Of a stretch of DNA of 6,514 nt, positions 5,051 through 6,514 are shown piece after piece. The stretch covers positions 1 through 6,514 of the forward strand of contig DFBH01000020.1 in NCBI GenBank assembly GCA_002366545.1, written 5' to 3'. The notes beneath the pieces were generated by a model. The model was not told where the DNA came from and searched no databases. It saw nothing but the letters and a program-made list of their open reading frames with translations. Made by a program: the position numbers and the translations under genes. The stretch's first letter is position 1. Each line of letters opens with the position of its first letter. Source of the DNA: Candidatus Oleimmundimicrobium americanum (GTDB lineage: Bacteria > Actinomycetota > Aquicultoria > UBA3085 > Oleimmundimicrobiaceae).

Positions 5051-5536
5051 TTGAAAAGAGTTGGAAATGAAAAGGGTGTTTCAATAATTGAAATAATGAT
5101 AGCGATGACGATATTGGCGGTTGCTCTGCTGGCCATGATGTCGATGTTTCAAATTGGCATAAAACAGACGGTTGTCTCAGGAAATATTACTGTTGCCACA
5201 CAACTTGCCAATGACAAAATGGAGGAAATAAGGAATTTATCATATGAGAATATTGATGATTTATATTATCCTTCCGGTAATGATAATTTGAATCCTACAC
5301 CGGTGGAGGAAGATGACCCTAATTTTCCCAACTATGAGCGTTATATATCTATTCAGTATGTAGATTCAGACATCAATCCAATTGACGTAACGACTGAATA
5401 TCCTAATTTTAATCCGAGAGATCCGGACTATGATACGCCGCCTTCAAATATGTTGAGAGTGACCGTGGAGGTTATTTGGACGACTGAGTCAGGTGTTCAA
5501 AGAGAACATGAGGCGGTGACTTTAATTGGGAAGTAG
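5051..5536 (+). CDS. pilV: PilV/GspI-like minor pilin
   Basis: This is a 161-residue prepilin-type protein. The leader MKRVGNEKG is cut before VSIIEIMIAMTILAVALLAM; Gly at -1 and Glu at +5 are kept, but +1 is Val rather than Phe. The sequence ATQLANDKMEEIRNLSYENI (49-68), directly after the helix, is typical of PilV/GspI minor pilins. The middle (86-130) is unusually rich in Asp, Glu, Pro and Asn, probably an exposed loop. The start is TTG at 5051, nine bases after GGAG (5038-5041); the ribosome binding site lies in the last codons of the upstream gene and the gap is six bases, so the genes are coupled. It likely joins the minor pilin priming complex with its neighbours. PilV versus GspI naming is a family-level choice. 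Confidence 0.82.
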   Translation: MKRVGNEKGVSIIEIMIAMTILAVALLAMMSMFQIGIKQTVVSGNITVATQLANDKMEEIRNLSYENIDDLYYPSGNDNLNPTPVEEDDPNFPNYERYISIQYVDSDINPIDVTTEYPNFNPRDPDYDTPPSNMLRVTVEVIWTTESGVQREHEAVTLIGK

Positions 5537-6071
5537 AAGTGTTTTTATTCGAAACGAAAAGGGTTTCTCCTTAACGGAGCTGCTCATTTATTCTCTATTG
5601 CTTATGTTGGTTTTAAGCGCTGTTTACGGCATCCTCATGAGCGCCGTTCGTTCATGGCAAACGGGAGAAAATATTGTCGAGATACAGCAGAATGCTCGAA
5701 TGGCTATGGACAGGATGGTTTCTGAACTGCGGGTATGCGATGGAATTGTCGATACTACAACATATAACTCCACAACGATAAGTATTTATTTTTGGGACGA
5801 TAAAAACGGAAATGGAACAAATGATAGCGATGAGACGAAACGGTTTAATTACGGATCAGTTGCTCAGCCTCAGCGGTTATACTATGGTTTAACCAACAAT
5901 GCCGCACTGGCTGACTATGTAAATAATTTTGTTTTAACTTATTATCAAAACGGAACGACAGTTACCACAGGTTCCTATGAGGGCGCCAATAGAGTTAAAA
6001 TAGAAATGGAGATAGAAAAGGACGGTATAAAAAAAAGTTTTACTTCAAGTGCGCAGTTGAGAAACAAATAG
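5526..6071 (+). CDS. pilW: PilW/GspJ-like minor pilin with EF-hand-like loop
   Basis: This is a 181-residue prepilin-type protein with leader MGSRSVFIRNEKG cut before FSLTELLIYSLLLMLVLSAV (Gly -1, Phe +1, Glu +5). The following region ENIVEIQQNARMAMDRMVSELR (48-69) is characteristic of PilW/GspJ/ComGF-type minor pilins. Residues 92-103 (DKNGNGTNDSDE) match the spacing of an EF-hand calcium loop (D1, N3, N5, G6, D9, E12). The start is TTG at 5526, inside the end of pilV (11-base overlap), with GGCGGTGA (5512-5519) upstream; no other usual start codon lies in frame before the leader, so translational coupling to pilV is likely. In known systems this family helps prime assembly together with PilV and PilX. 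Confidence 0.82.
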   Translation: MGSRSVFIRNEKGFSLTELLIYSLLLMLVLSAVYGILMSAVRSWQTGENIVEIQQNARMAMDRMVSELRVCDGIVDTTTYNSTTISIYFWDDKNGNGTNDSDETKRFNYGSVAQPQRLYYGLTNNAALADYVNNFVLTYYQNGTTVTTGSYEGANRVKIEMEIEKDGIKKSFTSSAQLRNK

Positions 6072-6074
6072 TAT

Positions 6075-6101
6075 TAAGCAACTTTGCATATATGCCGATT
6101 A
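6075..6101 (+). promoter_or_regulatory. Weak candidate sigma-28-like site before the PilX-like gene
   Basis: TAAGCAAC (6075-6082), 11 bases, then GCCGATTA (6094-6101). The -10 half matches the consensus at 7 of 8 positions and the TAA-to-GCCGAT spacing equals that at 40 and 2408, but the -35 half keeps only TAA. The predicted start near 6107 would place the ribosome binding site (6109-6114) almost at the 5' end of the message. A comparably weak match occurs inside pilT (TAACCATG at 1040, GCCGATCT at 1060), so chance is a real possibility. Confidence 0.28.
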
Positions 6102-6122
6102 AATTATTAGGGAGTAATTGAA

Positions 6123-6514
6123 ATGAAAAAGGACGTTTTAAGACATTTGCGTATTAACGAAAAAGGCGTGGCGATAGCTACCGCAATGTCTGTTGTGCTT
6201 ATTTTAGCCCTTTTGGGAGCCGGGCTGTTGCTTCTCTCGATGCGGGAGATGAATATTTCTTTAAAGAGTGAAAGTTCAAATCAAGCTTTTCACGTAGCCG
6301 AAGCCGGCGTTGAATATGCAATGAACAAGATTTCAAATGGTGAGATTCTAAGCGATTACCCCGATACGACGATCACTTTTGGAGCTGGTGAATTTGTTGT
6401 AAGCATTGATAGAGAAGTTGATTTTGGTCAAACTCCCCCACAAGCTACTTATTTCATAACCTCAACCGGAATAGTTGAAGATACACAATCAACGGAAACA
6501 AGCTGGCTGCCATC
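6123..6514 (+). CDS. pilX: PilX-like minor pilin, 3' end beyond window
   Basis: The frame is open from ATG at 6123 to the window end (130 codons plus two bases). AGGGAG (6109-6114) is correctly spaced before the ATG. The leader MKKDVLRHLRINEKG precedes VAIATAMSVVLILALLGAGLLLLS, a membrane helix. SESSNQAFHVAEAGVEYAMNKI (49-70) is the hallmark of the PilX N-terminal family, whose helix is followed by an A-x-x-x-A-E-A-G motif. The +5 residue is Thr (T20), not Glu; loss of E5 is known for the tip pseudopilin GspK and for PilX-type proteins, and suggests a position at the tip of the minor pilin complex. It follows pilW by 51 bases. The C-terminal domain cannot be judged because it lies outside the window. 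Confidence 0.82.
   Translation, partial: MKKDVLRHLRINEKGVAIATAMSVVLILALLGAGLLLLSMREMNISLKSESSNQAFHVAEAGVEYAMNKISNGEILSDYPDTTITFGAGEFVVSIDREVDFGQTPPQATYFITSTGIVEDTQSTETSWLP

Overview
The window is a stretch of a type IV pilus (T4P) locus, with every gene on the + strand. In order it holds the last codons of a PilB-like extension ATPase, the retraction ATPase PilT, the inner-membrane platform protein PilC, a short major-type pilin, a second short pilin paralogous to the first, the prepilin peptidase PilD, and four minor pilin/pseudopilin-type genes: GspH/FimT-like, PilV-like, PilW-like, and a PilX-like gene cut by the window end. The DNA is AT-rich. Ribosome binding sites are strong, and seven of nine visible starts are GTG or TTG. 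That, together with a GEMM-I riboswitch and sigma-28-like promoters, fits a motile Gram-positive-type anaerobe (Bacillota, or a deep actinobacterial or related lineage). The lineage is an inference and I cannot fix the taxon.

Layout: 2-37 pilB end; 40-66 sigma-28-like promoter; 91-1155 pilT, tightly coupled to 1169-2386 pilC. Then comes a self-contained pilin unit: promoter(s) at 2369-2434, a cyclic-di-GMP-I (GEMM-I) riboswitch at about 2443-2530, an expression platform, a pilin at 2621-2980, and a strong intrinsic terminator at 2992-3023. A second pilin (3093-3428) and pilD (3444-4244) follow. A 266-base non-coding spacer (4245-4510) carries degenerate short repeats, an imperfect hairpin and a third sigma-28-like site. 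The minor pilin operon runs from 4511 to the window end, with a fourth, weaker sigma-28-like site before the last gene.

How the genes work together: PilD trims and methylates the prepilins. PilC and the ATPases PilB/PilT add and remove pilin subunits at the inner membrane. The minor pilins probably form the priming or tip complex.

The most interesting part is regulatory. The first pilin appears to have two layers of control: a near-consensus sigma-28 (motility sigma) promoter whose predicted start falls at the 5' edge of the riboswitch, and then a c-di-GMP aptamer. The aptamer's 3' strand (TTACCTC) can base-pair with the pilin Shine-Dalgarno sequence. This suggests a translational ON switch, although a competing pairing leaves the direction open. 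Sites with the same sigma-28-like layout precede pilT and the two minor-pilin positions, so the locus may be a motility-sigma regulon with c-di-GMP acting specifically on the major subunit.
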